From UBA1738 sp003453455 (GTDB taxonomy: Bacteria; Bacillota; Clostridia; UBA1381): a DNA stretch of 31,369 nt. The notes beneath the pieces were generated by a model, which was not told the origin of the DNA, searched no databases, and saw nothing but the letters and a program-made list of their open reading frames with translations. The stretch's first letter is position 1. Each line of letters begins with the position of its first letter. Where the stretch lies: NCBI GenBank assembly GCA_946621875.1, contig CAMOOX010000012.1:1-31369 (forward strand), written 5' to 3'. Below, in pieces: positions 6,962-15,650 of this stretch. Made by a program: the position numbers and the translations under genes.

Positions 6962-7564
6962 ATGGAAGTAAAAATAATAAAAAGTCTTGAAATGGATCAA
7001 AATTGCTATCTTTTAATTAACGGAAAAGATGCAGTTTTGATTGACCCGGGAGAGGATACCTTTAAAATTTTAAAAGAAACAGAAGGGTATAATGTAAAAT
7101 ATATTTTGCTAACACATTGCCACTTTGACCATGTATATTCATTATCTGAATTAAAAGGGCAGAAAATCGTTTTAGGAGCGTTTAATTTAATAAAGAATAT
7201 AGTAAATCCAAAAATTACTTTTCTTTCTCCAAGCGAAAATTTAAAAGGCAAAATTGACGGATTTTTTAGTGACGGAGAAGTGAAAAATTTATGCGGGATT
7301 GATATAAAATGTATATATACTCCCGGGCATACCGATTGCAGTGTATGCTTTTTAGCAGAAAACTCGCTTTTTTCGGGGGATACACTCTTTTTTGAAAGCG
7401 TGGGAAGATGGGATTTTGAAACAGGAAATTTTCAAGAGCTTGAAAATTCTGTGAGAAATAAGCTCTATTCCCTTCCTGATGATACAAAAGTTTATCCGGG
7501 ACATGGAAGACAAACTTCAATCGGGTATGAAAAGAAAAACGGTTTTTTTAAGGAAGAAATATAA
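6962..7564 (+). CDS. Metallo-beta-lactamase-fold hydrolase (GloB-like)
   Basis: This 200-residue soluble enzyme has the full binuclear-metal motif set of the glyoxalase-II-like branch: H52-x-H54-x-D56-H57 in THCHFDH, a later His in TPGHTDCS, Asp in FSGDTLF, and the C-terminal YPGHGR. The length matches the short GloB-like proteins of Firmicutes, which lack the long C-terminal domain of true glyoxalase II. Its substrate is probably a thioester but cannot be read from the sequence. It starts one base after the dnaN stop and is followed directly by hemZ, so it is probably in the dnaN transcript. yaaA, recF and gyrB, which commonly follow dnaN in Firmicutes, are absent here. Confidence 0.85.
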   Translation: MEVKIIKSLEMDQNCYLLINGKDAVLIDPGEDTFKILKETEGYNVKYILLTHCHFDHVYSLSELKGQKIVLGAFNLIKNIVNPKITFLSPSENLKGKIDGFFSDGEVKNLCGIDIKCIYTPGHTDCSVCFLAENSLFSGDTLFFESVGRWDFETGNFQELENSVRNKLYSLPDDTKVYPGHGRQTSIGYEKKNGFFKEEI

Positions 7565-9037
7565 ATGCTTTTAATTCAGAACGGGTTTAAATGCGATTAT
7601 GAAATGAATATTTTTATAAATATTTTTTTTGATAAGAGCGAAAATGGTATAATTACAACCGATTTTTTTGATAACGGCAAAAAAATTACTGCAAAAACGA
7701 AGATAGAATTTTTCGGAAAATGCTATTTTGGCGAATTTTCACTTCCTTTTGAAAGTGAAAAGGAAAGCGATAAAAAAATTAAGAAGATTTTTGGCATTTG
7801 CGTAGTTAGAAGTTTTATTATAGCGGCTGAAAAAATCCGCAAAATTGCTCTTCCATGGGGAGTTTTAAGCGGTATCAGACCTGCAAAATATGTTCGTGAA
7901 TTAAAGGAAGAGGGAAAAAGTGCGGAGGAAATATCAAAAATTTTAAAGGATATTTTTAATGTTTCCGATAAAAAGATAATTCTTGCGCAAAAGGTAAGCC
8001 AAAACGAAGAAAAAATTATAAAAAGAGTAGAAAAAAATTCTGTAAGCATATATATAGGAATACCGTTTTGTCCGTCGAGGTGCGTTTATTGTTCTTTTGT
8101 TTCGACAGATATTAAGCTCAGCGGACGGTATATGGAAGATTTTATAAAGTGTCTTTTAAAAGAAATAGAATATACAGGAAAAATCTTAAAGGAGCTTTCC
8201 CTTTCGATACAGAATATTTATATAGGCGGAGGAACCCCCACAACTCTTTCAGCTTTTTATCTTGAAAAAGTATTTAATAAAATAAAAGAAAGTATAGATA
8301 TAGAAAATCTCTCGGAATTTACAGTAGAGGCAGGACGGCCTGATACTATAACGGAGGAAAAACTCCGGGTTATTAAAGAGGGCGGAGCAAACAGAATAAG
8401 TATAAATCCACAGACTTTAAATCAGGAAACGCTTGATTTAATCGGACGAAAGCACAGCACAGAGGATTTTTATAAAGCCTTTGAGCTTGCAAGGCGCAAG
8501 GGTTTTGACTGCATAAATACAGATTTAATTGCAGGACTTCCCGGTGAAGATTTTGAGATGTTTAAGAAAAGCATTGACGGAATTATAAAGTTAAATCCCG
8601 AAAACATTACGATACATTCAATGTGCATAAAAAGAGCGGCTATGCTTAATTTTAAAAAAATACCTCTTACAAGCGCAGATATGGCAGATGAAATGCTGAC
8701 ATATGCGCAAGATACACTTTTAAAAAACGGAAAAGAACCATATTATATGTACAGGCAAAAAAATATTTCCGGAAATCTTGAAAATGTTGGGTATTCGGAG
8801 AAAGAGCATTTTTCGTCATACAATATAAACATTATGGAGGAAATCCAGACGATTATAGGTCTTGGCGGAGGCGGTGTTTCTAAAATTGTCAGGGGTGAAA
8901 AAATAGAGCGTGTGGCAAATTTTAAAGAGCCGTATGAATATATAAGAAGATTTGATGAAATAATCGCAAAAAAGGATGAAATAAAGGCGCTTATAAAAGG
9001 GGAGGATTGTGCGTGCAAAGTGAGCAGGAAAAATTAA
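7565..9037 (+). CDS. hemZ: HemZ-type radical SAM coproporphyrinogen III dehydrogenase
   Basis: This 490-residue protein belongs to the HemN/HemZ radical SAM family. The iron-sulfur motif is C169-x3-C173-x2-C176 in PFCPSRCVYCSF, followed by GGGTPTTLS and the HemN-like segments RISINPQTLN and DLIAGLPGED. An N-terminal extension of about 155 residues precedes the radical SAM core, as in HemZ of Clostridia. The likely role is anaerobic, SAM-dependent oxidative decarboxylation of coproporphyrinogen III, but related HemW proteins are heme chaperones, so the reaction is inferred. The ATG directly follows the preceding stop, with AAGGAAG inside the upstream gene. The last 25 bases overlap the next gene. 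Confidence 0.85.
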   Translation: MLLIQNGFKCDYEMNIFINIFFDKSENGIITTDFFDNGKKITAKTKIEFFGKCYFGEFSLPFESEKESDKKIKKIFGICVVRSFIIAAEKIRKIALPWGVLSGIRPAKYVRELKEEGKSAEEISKILKDIFNVSDKKIILAQKVSQNEEKIIKRVEKNSVSIYIGIPFCPSRCVYCSFVSTDIKLSGRYMEDFIKCLLKEIEYTGKILKELSLSIQNIYIGGGTPTTLSAFYLEKVFNKIKESIDIENLSEFTVEAGRPDTITEEKLRVIKEGGANRISINPQTLNQETLDLIGRKHSTEDFYKAFELARRKGFDCINTDLIAGLPGEDFEMFKKSIDGIIKLNPENITIHSMCIKRAAMLNFKKIPLTSADMADEMLTYAQDTLLKNGKEPYYMYRQKNISGNLENVGYSEKEHFSSYNINIMEEIQTIIGLGGGGVSKIVRGEKIERVANFKEPYEYIRRFDEIIAKKDEIKALIKGEDCACKVSRKN

Positions 9038-10008
9038 GAAAAATATTTAATGAATATGACGAAAACCGCATAAAAGCACGAATTGCAAGAGATAAGAGGG
9101 TAGAAGAGATAAATAAAAAATATCCGTATCTTTCAGAAATCGACAACCAAATTACCGAGCTTGGAATAGCAAACTTTAAAAATATTTTGGATAATCCTGC
9201 AAAAAGCGAAGAATATAACAAAAACTTTCAAGAAAACTTGCAGGCGCTTAAAAAGAAAAAAAAGCAGTTTCTTTCAGAAAATAGTATAGAAAAAGATTAT
9301 GATGAGGTCAAATATACCTGTGAAAAGTGCCTTGATACGGGGTATATTGATAACGAAAAATGCCCGTGCCTTATTCAGAAAATAATAGATATGCATTATG
9401 AAATGTCTAATATGAAGAACATTTTACATGATTTTTCGGAGTTTTCTTTTGATTATTACGGCGACAACTATATTGAAAAGCTTGGTATGACCGAAAAAGA
9501 GAATATGCAGGATATTTTTAATAAGGCAGTCAATTTCTGCGACGATGAAAACAGCAAAAACCTGCTCTTTTACGGCGGATGCGGTTTTGGAAAAACCTTT
9601 TTATCCTCCTGCATCGCCAAAAAAATGTTAGACAGCGGAAAAAGCGTGATTTATGAAACTGCAACAAGCCTTTTTTCCGACTATGAGGACTACAAATTCG
9701 GAAGAAAAGAGGGAGGCTTTGACGAAACATATGAACTTATTGAAAACGCTGACCTTTTAATTATAGATGATTTGGGAACGGAGGTTTCAAACCCTGTTTC
9801 AATTCAGTTCTTTTTCGATATTATAAATAAAAGAACGGCGCTTTCTAAAAAAATGATAATTTCTACTAACCTCACAATGGACGGAATTTTGAAAAAATAC
9901 ACTGACCGTCTATTTTCACGGCTTTATGAAAGTTTTGAAATACTGCATTTTATGGGCGAGGATATAAGAATACAAAAATTAAAAAAAGAAGGATATAAAA
10001 ATGACTGA
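9013..10008 (+). CDS. DnaI/DnaC-like AAA+ ATPase, probable helicase loader
   Basis: This 331-residue protein has a charged, coiled N-terminal region and a Cys cluster C-x2-C...C-x-C (in YTCEKCLDTGYI and KCPCL), typical of the zinc module before the ATPase of DnaI-like loaders. The AAA+ core carries Walker A GGCGFGKTF, Walker B LLIIDDLGTE, sensor ISTNLT and an arginine near RLFSRLYE. The expected role is loading the replicative helicase, which suits its place near dnaA and dnaN. IstB-type transposition ATPases share this core, but no transposase is present. I chose the GTG at 9013, 7 bases after GGAGG (9001-9005). A TTG at 9007 is too close to that site. It overlaps hemZ by 25 bases and the next gene by 8. 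Confidence 0.85.
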   Translation: MQSEQEKLRKIFNEYDENRIKARIARDKRVEEINKKYPYLSEIDNQITELGIANFKNILDNPAKSEEYNKNFQENLQALKKKKKQFLSENSIEKDYDEVKYTCEKCLDTGYIDNEKCPCLIQKIIDMHYEMSNMKNILHDFSEFSFDYYGDNYIEKLGMTEKENMQDIFNKAVNFCDDENSKNLLFYGGCGFGKTFLSSCIAKKMLDSGKSVIYETATSLFSDYEDYKFGRKEGGFDETYELIENADLLIIDDLGTEVSNPVSIQFFFDIINKRTALSKKMIISTNLTMDGILKKYTDRLFSRLYESFEILHFMGEDIRIQKLKKEGYKND

Positions 10009-10750
10009 TTTTAAAAGACGGGACATTGAAGACACGATTTGGTCTGTTTTGACTTCCTTTGCGTTAGAAGAAGAGGAAGAAAAATGCGACAAAACGTGGT
10101 ATTTTCTGGTAAATAAAGGCGGAGCGTTTATATCAGGCGGAGTAGAAAACATGGCAAGGGCAGAAGTTGTCTGCGCATGCATTGAGGCGGCGTTTGCGTG
10201 TAATTTGGAAGATTTTAAAGTAAAGATTTCAGATGAAGCTATATTTAATTTATTAGTCCTTTGCGGATTTGAAAATATTTTGATTTTAGATGGGGACATA
10301 AAAAACGTCTTTTGTTTATATTCTGATGAAACTGTTTTTGCAAGGGGCAATTTTGAAAAGGAAAAAACAACTGCAAATATAGATATATATGCTCTTTTGA
10401 AAATATGCAAAAATGAGGGAGGCAATATATCAAAAAGCCTTGTTTATGCGGAATGCGGGGCAGAGGGTGCAGCATACGACATATGCTATAATCTGCGTGT
10501 AAACGGATGCATTATAGAAATGTATACAAAAGACGGGGACATAAAAAGTGCAGAAGAGTATGCTAAAAAAGAGGGACATTCGGCATTAGTCAGATGTTTT
10601 GCAGACGGAACAGTTGAAATAAAGGATTTAGTAAAAGACGAGATAACAAAGACAACAGTTTCTGAATTTTTAGGATATTATGAGGACGAGAATGGCTGTG
10701 ATTGTCACGACCATGAACATCACGACTGTGACTGCGGACACCACCACTAA
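10001..10750 (+). CDS. HisRS/HisZ-like protein with Cys/His-rich C-terminal tail
   Basis: I do not know a named family for this 249-residue protein. Residues 45-100 (GGVENMARAEVVCACIEAA, then DFKVKISDEAIFNLLVLCGF) resemble the class II core of HisRS and HisZ, where an E-x-x-G segment leads to AEVI and then ...I.D..+..ll...G. Residues 154-226 resemble the HisRS anticodon-binding domain (ICYNLRVNGCIIEM, EEYAKKEGHSALVR, GTVEIKDLVKDE). Most of the catalytic core, including a recognisable motif 3, is missing, so it is unlikely to be a working synthetase. Residues 233-249 hold 4 Cys, 7 His and 5 acidic residues, a likely metal-binding tail. It overlaps the helicase-loader gene by 8 bases (GAAGGA upstream). 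The homology is by eye and needs a profile search. Confidence 0.7.
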   Translation: MTDFKRRDIEDTIWSVLTSFALEEEEEKCDKTWYFLVNKGGAFISGGVENMARAEVVCACIEAAFACNLEDFKVKISDEAIFNLLVLCGFENILILDGDIKNVFCLYSDETVFARGNFEKEKTTANIDIYALLKICKNEGGNISKSLVYAECGAEGAAYDICYNLRVNGCIIEMYTKDGDIKSAEEYAKKEGHSALVRCFADGTVEIKDLVKDEITKTTVSEFLGYYEDENGCDCHDHEHHDCDCGHHH

Positions 10751-10790
10751 TAGAAACATAATAAGTATGTAGCAAAAAAGGAGGAGTGTT

Positions 10791-11654
10791 ATGATAAATA
10801 TAATAGATATAGGCTCAAACACAATTCGGCTTGTTACATATGATAAAGGAAAGGTTGTTTCAAATTTTGGCGTAAATTCCGATATAATAAGCGATACAAA
10901 AAACGGAATTTTATCTGGATGTGGCATAGAAAAACTTTGTGATGCTATTTTGTATCTTATTAAAAAGCGCGAAAATGAGGAAATTTATGCTTTTGGGACA
11001 TATGCAATGCGTGTGCTCCGAAACAAGGAAGAAGTAGAAAAAAGAGTTTTTGAAAAGACGGGAATAAATATAGACATTCTTTCGGGAAAACAAGAGGCGG
11101 AGTATGATTTTTACGGTCTTTTGGGAACTATTTTGCCAAAAGAGAGCGGAATAGGAGTCGATTTGGGAGGAGGAAGCGCGCAAATCCTTATTTTTGACAA
11201 AGGAAAACTTACAACCTCTCTTTCAAGGCCGATAGGATGCAAAAGGGTGAAGAACCGCTTTTCAAAGGGTAAAGAGGTAACAAAGGCAGAGCAGGTAAAA
11301 ATAAGAGAATATATACAAAAAAACCTGAAGCTGAGAAGAGGTAAAAAGTGCGAAAAAATCTATATGATGGGCGGAACTGCAAAAGCGGCGCTCAGGCTTT
11401 ACCGTTTTTTGGAGGGCGAAAATGCTGATATAATAAAAACAGCAGAGCTTGACAGAGTAATAACATTTATTGAGGAAGCGGATGAGAAGATACTGAAAAA
11501 AGTTTTGCGTGCCAGATATGATAATATTATTGTTGGAATTATTATTATGCGTGAAATCGCAGAAATTTTCGGAGCAAAAAACATACATATAAAGCGGTGC
11601 GGCGTCCGTGACGGATATGTATTAAAAATTGAACAAAAAAAGAAGGCTATATAG
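10791..11654 (+). CDS. Ppx/GppA-family phosphatase
   Basis: This 287-residue protein has the ASKHA-fold phosphate loops of exopolyphosphatase and pppGpp phosphohydrolase: IDIGSNTIRL at the N-terminus, ILSGKQEAEYDFYG, and GVDLGGGSAQI. Catalytic Glu candidates lie in the KQEAEYDF segment. At under 300 residues it is the short, single-unit form without the C-terminal HD-like extension of long Ppx. The substrate, polyphosphate or (p)ppGpp, cannot be decided. AGGAGG (10779-10784) is 6 bases before the ATG. Its stop codon lies inside the shared terminator with hydA. Confidence 0.87.
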   Translation: MINIIDIGSNTIRLVTYDKGKVVSNFGVNSDIISDTKNGILSGCGIEKLCDAILYLIKKRENEEIYAFGTYAMRVLRNKEEVEKRVFEKTGINIDILSGKQEAEYDFYGLLGTILPKESGIGVDLGGGSAQILIFDKGKLTTSLSRPIGCKRVKNRFSKGKEVTKAEQVKIREYIQKNLKLRRGKKCEKIYMMGGTAKAALRLYRFLEGENADIIKTAELDRVITFIEEADEKILKKVLRARYDNIIVGIIIMREIAEIFGAKNIHIKRCGVRDGYVLKIEQKKKAI

Positions 11655-11664
11655 CCTTCTTTTT
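11637..11664. terminator. Perfect bidirectional terminator between the Ppx gene and hydA
   Basis: A 28-bp perfect palindrome (14-bp arms meeting at 11650/11651) has A and T runs on each end, so it works on both strands. It contains the stop codon of the Ppx/GppA gene and sits 6 bases past the hydA stop. Confidence 0.93.
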
Positions 11665-11670
11665 AATTGC

Positions 11671-13398
11671 TTAGAACTTGGAGCGTTTTTTATAAGTCGT
11701 ATGCAAATATTCGTGAGCCTTATGTGAACATGGCTTTTCAAAATACTCTTCATAGAGCTTTTGAACATACGGATTTTCGTGCGATTTACGAAGAGTTGAC
11801 GCCTCGTCCTCAGAATAAAGAGCCTTTGCACGAAGTTCTTTAACATTAACGGTTGCCTTTGTCTTAGAATCAACTATCGGCTGACCGCCGCCATGGATAC
11901 ATCCGCCCGGGCACGCCATAATTTCGATAAAGTCATAATGCTCGCCTTTCTTTACTCTTTCAAGAATTTCGCGTGCATTCTTTGTGCCGTGTGCAACAGC
12001 TACGCGGACATCCTTTCCTGCTATTTTAAGAGTAGCCTCTTTTACACCATCTAAGCCTCTGACAGCTGTAACATTGAGGTTCTCCAAAGGCTTACCCTCT
12101 AAAATTTCATATACTGTACGGATAGCAGCTTCCATAACGCCGCCCGTTGTTCCGAAGATAACGCCTGCGCCTGTCGCCATACCAAACGGCTGGTCAAATT
12201 CTTCATCAGGAAGTGAATTGAAGTCGATACCTGCCTGCTTAATCATTCTTGCAAGCTCACGGGTGGTGAGTGATGCGTCAATATCCTGACTTCCGCTTGA
12301 TGAATGCTCCTCACGGCTTATTTCATACTTTTTGGAGGTACACGGCATTACTGCAACAGAATAAATGTCCTTTTTATCAATGCCGTTCTTTTCAGCGTAA
12401 TATGACTTAATAACTGCTCCGAACATCTCCATAGGAGATTTTGCGGTTGACAGATTATCAATAAATTCAGGGTAATAATGTTCGCAGAACTTAACCCAGC
12501 CCGGTGAACAAGAGGTGATAAGCGGAAGTTTTTCCTGCTTTGTAAATCTCTCGATAAATTCTGTGCCCTCTTCCATAATGGTAAGGTCAGCCGCTGTATC
12601 GGTATCAAAAACCTTATCAAAGCCTAAGCGGCGGAGCGCTGCTGCCATTTTTCCTGTTACGGGTGTTCCGATAGGAAGTCCGAATTCCTCACCCAGTGCT
12701 GCTCTTACAGCCGGTGCAGTCTGCACAACAACATGCTTTTTAGGATCATCAAGTGCCTTTTGTACGCGCGGAATATGTGAATTTTCATAAAGCGCGCCAA
12801 CAGGACAGGCAACGATACATTGTCCGCAATATACGCAGGCAACATCGCTCATTGGCTGTTCAAATGCAGCGCGGACCTCGGTATTAAAACCGCGGTTTAC
12901 AGCAGAAATAACTGAAATATCCTGATTATCACAGGCAGCAATACACCTTCTGCAAAGTACGCACTTATTATTATCACGAACAAGCGAGGTTGAACTGTTA
13001 TCAATCTCACGCTTCGGATTTTCGCCCTGATACGGGATATCGTCAACGCCAAGCTCATCTGCAAGAGCTTGAAGTTCGCAATTTCTGTTTCTCACACATG
13101 TCAGGCACTTTCTTTCGTGGTTTGAAAGAATAAGTTCAAGAGTTGTGCGGCGGGCATTTCTCACTTTTTCAGTATTTGTAAATACCTCTATTCCCTCTGC
13201 TACGGGATATACGCAGGCAGCCTGCAAAGCTCTTGCGCCCTTTACCTCAACAAGACACATACGGCAAGCACCGATTTGATTTAAATCTTTAAGATAACAC
13301 AAGGTAGGAATGTTGATACCAACCTCACGAGCCGCTTCAAGAATAGTTGTACCCTCAGGTACGCTCACTTCCTGACCGTTAATTTTCAAGTTTACCAT
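11671..13398 (-). CDS. hydA: [FeFe]-hydrogenase catalytic subunit HydA (bifurcating type)
   Basis: This subunit of 575 residues reduces protons at an H-cluster. It has an N-terminal 2Fe-2S ferredoxin domain (C34, C45, C48, C62), a His-ligated 4Fe-4S site (H94, C98, C101, C107), two 4Fe-4S clusters (C146-C156 and C188-C198), then the H-cluster domain. L1 reads TSCSPGW (C297, S298), L2 MPCTSKK (C353) and L3 MACPGGCIHGGGQP (C496, C500). L1 is usually TSCCPGW, so one of two adjacent Cys is Ser. The C-terminus is the small-subunit-like tail. I chose the ATG at 13398 (MVNLKING), 9 bases after AAAGGG; an ATG at 13407 would add three residues. It is the last gene of the operon, next to hydB. Confidence 0.95.
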   Translation of the reverse strand: MVNLKINGQEVSVPEGTTILEAAREVGINIPTLCYLKDLNQIGACRMCLVEVKGARALQAACVYPVAEGIEVFTNTEKVRNARRTTLELILSNHERKCLTCVRNRNCELQALADELGVDDIPYQGENPKREIDNSSTSLVRDNNKCVLCRRCIAACDNQDISVISAVNRGFNTEVRAAFEQPMSDVACVYCGQCIVACPVGALYENSHIPRVQKALDDPKKHVVVQTAPAVRAALGEEFGLPIGTPVTGKMAAALRRLGFDKVFDTDTAADLTIMEEGTEFIERFTKQEKLPLITSCSPGWVKFCEHYYPEFIDNLSTAKSPMEMFGAVIKSYYAEKNGIDKKDIYSVAVMPCTSKKYEISREEHSSSGSQDIDASLTTRELARMIKQAGIDFNSLPDEEFDQPFGMATGAGVIFGTTGGVMEAAIRTVYEILEGKPLENLNVTAVRGLDGVKEATLKIAGKDVRVAVAHGTKNAREILERVKKGEHYDFIEIMACPGGCIHGGGQPIVDSKTKATVNVKELRAKALYSEDEASTLRKSHENPYVQKLYEEYFEKPCSHKAHEYLHTTYKKRSKF

Positions 13399-13414
13399 CT
13401 TTATCATCCCTTTC

Positions 13415-15208
13415 CTATTCCTTATCTATTGCGCCGAACTTACAGGTAGACTGACAAGCTCCGCACTTAATACATTTATCCTGGTCAATTACAAACGGGG
13501 ACTTGATTTCGCCGGAAATTGCTCCAACAGGACATTGTCTTGAACAAAGGCTGCAACCTTTACACTTTTCCGGATTTATTTTGTACTGTGCGAGCGCTTT
13601 ACATACATGTGCGGGACATTTTTTGTCTTTTACATGTGCTTCATACTCATCTCTGAAATATCGAAGAGTTGAAAGTACAGGGTTTGGCGCGGTTTGTCCG
13701 AGACCGCAAAGAGCAGAGGATTTTATTGCATAGCAGAGATTTTCAAGTCTGTCAATATCCTCCATAGTTCCCTTGCCATCGGTAATTTTTGTTAAAATTT
13801 CCAAAAGACGCTTTGTTCCGATACGGCACGGTGCGCACTTTCCGCAGGATTCATCAACTGTGAATTCCAGGAAGAATTTGGCGATATCCACCATACAGTT
13901 ATCTTCGTCCATAACGATAAGTCCGCCTGAACCCATCATAGAGCCGATTGAAATAAGCGAATCATAGTCAATAGGAGTATCTATCAAAGATGCAGGGATA
14001 CATCCGCCGGAAGGTCCGCCAGTTTGAGCGGCCTTAAACTTTTTGCCGTTCGGAATGCCGCCGCCGATATCTTCAATGATTTCACGAAGAGTTGTACCCA
14101 TAGGGATTTCAACGAGGCCTGTATTATTTATCTTTCCGCCAAGAGCAAAAACCTTTGTGCCCTTAGATTTTTCAGTACCCATTGATGCAAACCAGTCTGC
14201 ACCTTTTAATATAATTTGCGCGATATTTGCATAGGTTTCAACATTGTTTAAAAGTGTGGGCTTGCCCCAAAGACCCTTAATTGCGGGGAACGGAGGACGA
14301 GGTCTTGGCTCGCCGCGCTTTCCTTCAATAGAGGTCAAAAGTGCAGTTTCCTCACCGCAGACAAATGCGCCTGCACCCAAACGGATATCCAAATCGAAGT
14401 TAAAGCCTGTTCCGAAAATGTCTTTTCCTAAAAGACCGTATTCTCTTGCCTGACCTATTGCTATTTTAAGTCTTTCAACAGCTATCGGATATTCTGCACG
14501 GATATAGATATAGCCCTGGTCAGCGCCCACAGCATATCCTGCGATTGCCATAGCTTCAATAACTGCGTGCGGGTCACCTTCCAAAACGGAACGGTCCATA
14601 AATGCACCCGGGTCACCCTCGTCGGCGTTACAACAGACATATTTCTGGTCGCCTTGCGCTTTATAAGTGAATTCCCACTTCATACCCGTCGGGAATCCGC
14701 CGCCGCCTCTGCCGCGGAGTCCGGAATCCTTAATTACCTGGATTACTTCCTCGCGAGTCATCTCGGTTAAAGCCTTAGCTAAGGCCTGATAACCGTCAAC
14801 AGCAATATATTCATCAATATTTTCAGGATTTATAACACCGCAGTTACGCAGCGCAACACGCTTTTGCTTTGCATAAAAAGTCGTATCATTTAGCGATTTT
14901 ACAGTGTCTTCCTCAACTGTTTCCTTATAAAGAAGTCTTTTAACAATTCTGCCCTTTAAAAGATGCTCTTCGACAATTTCCTTTACATCCTCAGCCTTTA
15001 CCTGGCTATAAAAAGCACCTTCGGGATAAACAACAACGACAGGACCTAATGCGCAAAGACCAAAACAGCCTGTCTGAACAAGCTTAACCTCATTTTCAAG
15101 GTTATTTTCTTTGAGCTGCTTTTGAAATTCCTCTTGTAGCGCCGCTGAGCCTGATGATGTACAGCCGGTACCGCCGCAAACAAGAACATGAGCTCTGTAA
15201 ATATTCAT
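13415..15208 (-). CDS. hydB: Hydrogenase NADH-oxidising subunit HydB (NuoF-like)
   Basis: This 597-residue flavoprotein is the NADH/FMN subunit of the bifurcating hydrogenase. An N-terminal thioredoxin-like 2Fe-2S domain carries CGGTGC and CFGLC. The NuoF core follows with GRGGGGFPTG, CNADEGDPGAF, GAGAFVCGEETAL and the 4Fe-4S motif ESCGKCAPCRIGT. A C-terminal pair of 4Fe-4S clusters (CKGCSLCSRQCPVGA, CIKCGACQSTCKFGA) is typical of HydB and absent from ordinary NuoF. The ATG follows AGGAA. It is 16 bases upstream of hydA and 18 bases after the HndB-like gene. Confidence 0.95.
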   Translation of the reverse strand: MNIYRAHVLVCGGTGCTSSGSAALQEEFQKQLKENNLENEVKLVQTGCFGLCALGPVVVVYPEGAFYSQVKAEDVKEIVEEHLLKGRIVKRLLYKETVEEDTVKSLNDTTFYAKQKRVALRNCGVINPENIDEYIAVDGYQALAKALTEMTREEVIQVIKDSGLRGRGGGGFPTGMKWEFTYKAQGDQKYVCCNADEGDPGAFMDRSVLEGDPHAVIEAMAIAGYAVGADQGYIYIRAEYPIAVERLKIAIGQAREYGLLGKDIFGTGFNFDLDIRLGAGAFVCGEETALLTSIEGKRGEPRPRPPFPAIKGLWGKPTLLNNVETYANIAQIILKGADWFASMGTEKSKGTKVFALGGKINNTGLVEIPMGTTLREIIEDIGGGIPNGKKFKAAQTGGPSGGCIPASLIDTPIDYDSLISIGSMMGSGGLIVMDEDNCMVDIAKFFLEFTVDESCGKCAPCRIGTKRLLEILTKITDGKGTMEDIDRLENLCYAIKSSALCGLGQTAPNPVLSTLRYFRDEYEAHVKDKKCPAHVCKALAQYKINPEKCKGCSLCSRQCPVGAISGEIKSPFVIDQDKCIKCGACQSTCKFGAIDKE

Positions 15209-15226
15209 TTCCTATTCCCCCCAAGT

Positions 15227-15598
15227 TTATTTAGTTTCGCCGCCTACGGTATATTCCGTAACAGGACGATTATTGATAATATGCTCTGTAACAACGCGTG
15301 CAACCTTGTCCTCTGTCATATGCACATAGGTCACCTTCTCCTCGCCCGGAACATAAACCTCAACAATAGGCTCTAAGCGGCACATACCGATACAGCCTGT
15401 CTGAGTTACCATAACATTGGTAAGATTTCTTGCCTCTACTTCACGCACAAATGCGTTAAGCACAGGCCGTGCACCTGCCGCTATACCGCAGGTTGCCATA
15501 CCAACAACGATACGAATGCCGTCCGCGCGCTCTTTGCGCAGGTTTACCTGATTTAAGGCGCGGTTGCGGATTTCCTGTAATTCTGCCAAACTTTTCAT
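15227..15598 (-). CDS. HndB-like thioredoxin-fold 2Fe-2S ferredoxin
   Basis: This 123-residue protein has the four-Cys pattern of thioredoxin-like ferredoxins: Cys in GMATCGIAAGA and two in TQTGCIGMCRLEP, but only three clear Cys overall. The Cys four residues after the first is replaced by Ala (CGIAAGA). This three-Cys pattern should be checked, since a full 2Fe-2S site needs four ligands. Proteins of this size beside hydB are usually called HndB or ferredoxin and may pass electrons to the hydrogenase. AGGAGG lies just upstream of the ATG, inside a 52-base gap after the GHKL ATPase gene. Confidence 0.82.
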   Translation of the reverse strand: MKSLAELQEIRNRALNQVNLRKERADGIRIVVGMATCGIAAGARPVLNAFVREVEARNLTNVMVTQTGCIGMCRLEPIVEVYVPGEEKVTYVHMTEDKVARVVTEHIINNRPVTEYTVGGETK

Positions 15599-15650
15599 AA
15601 GTTTACCTCCTAAAAGTATTGATTTATTTAAATTTTATATTTTCAAACCC

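Noticed and set aside
9013..10008. IstB transposition helper for an insertion sequence.
   Set aside because: No transposase or inverted-repeat ends flank it, and the Cys cluster and location fit a helicase loader better.
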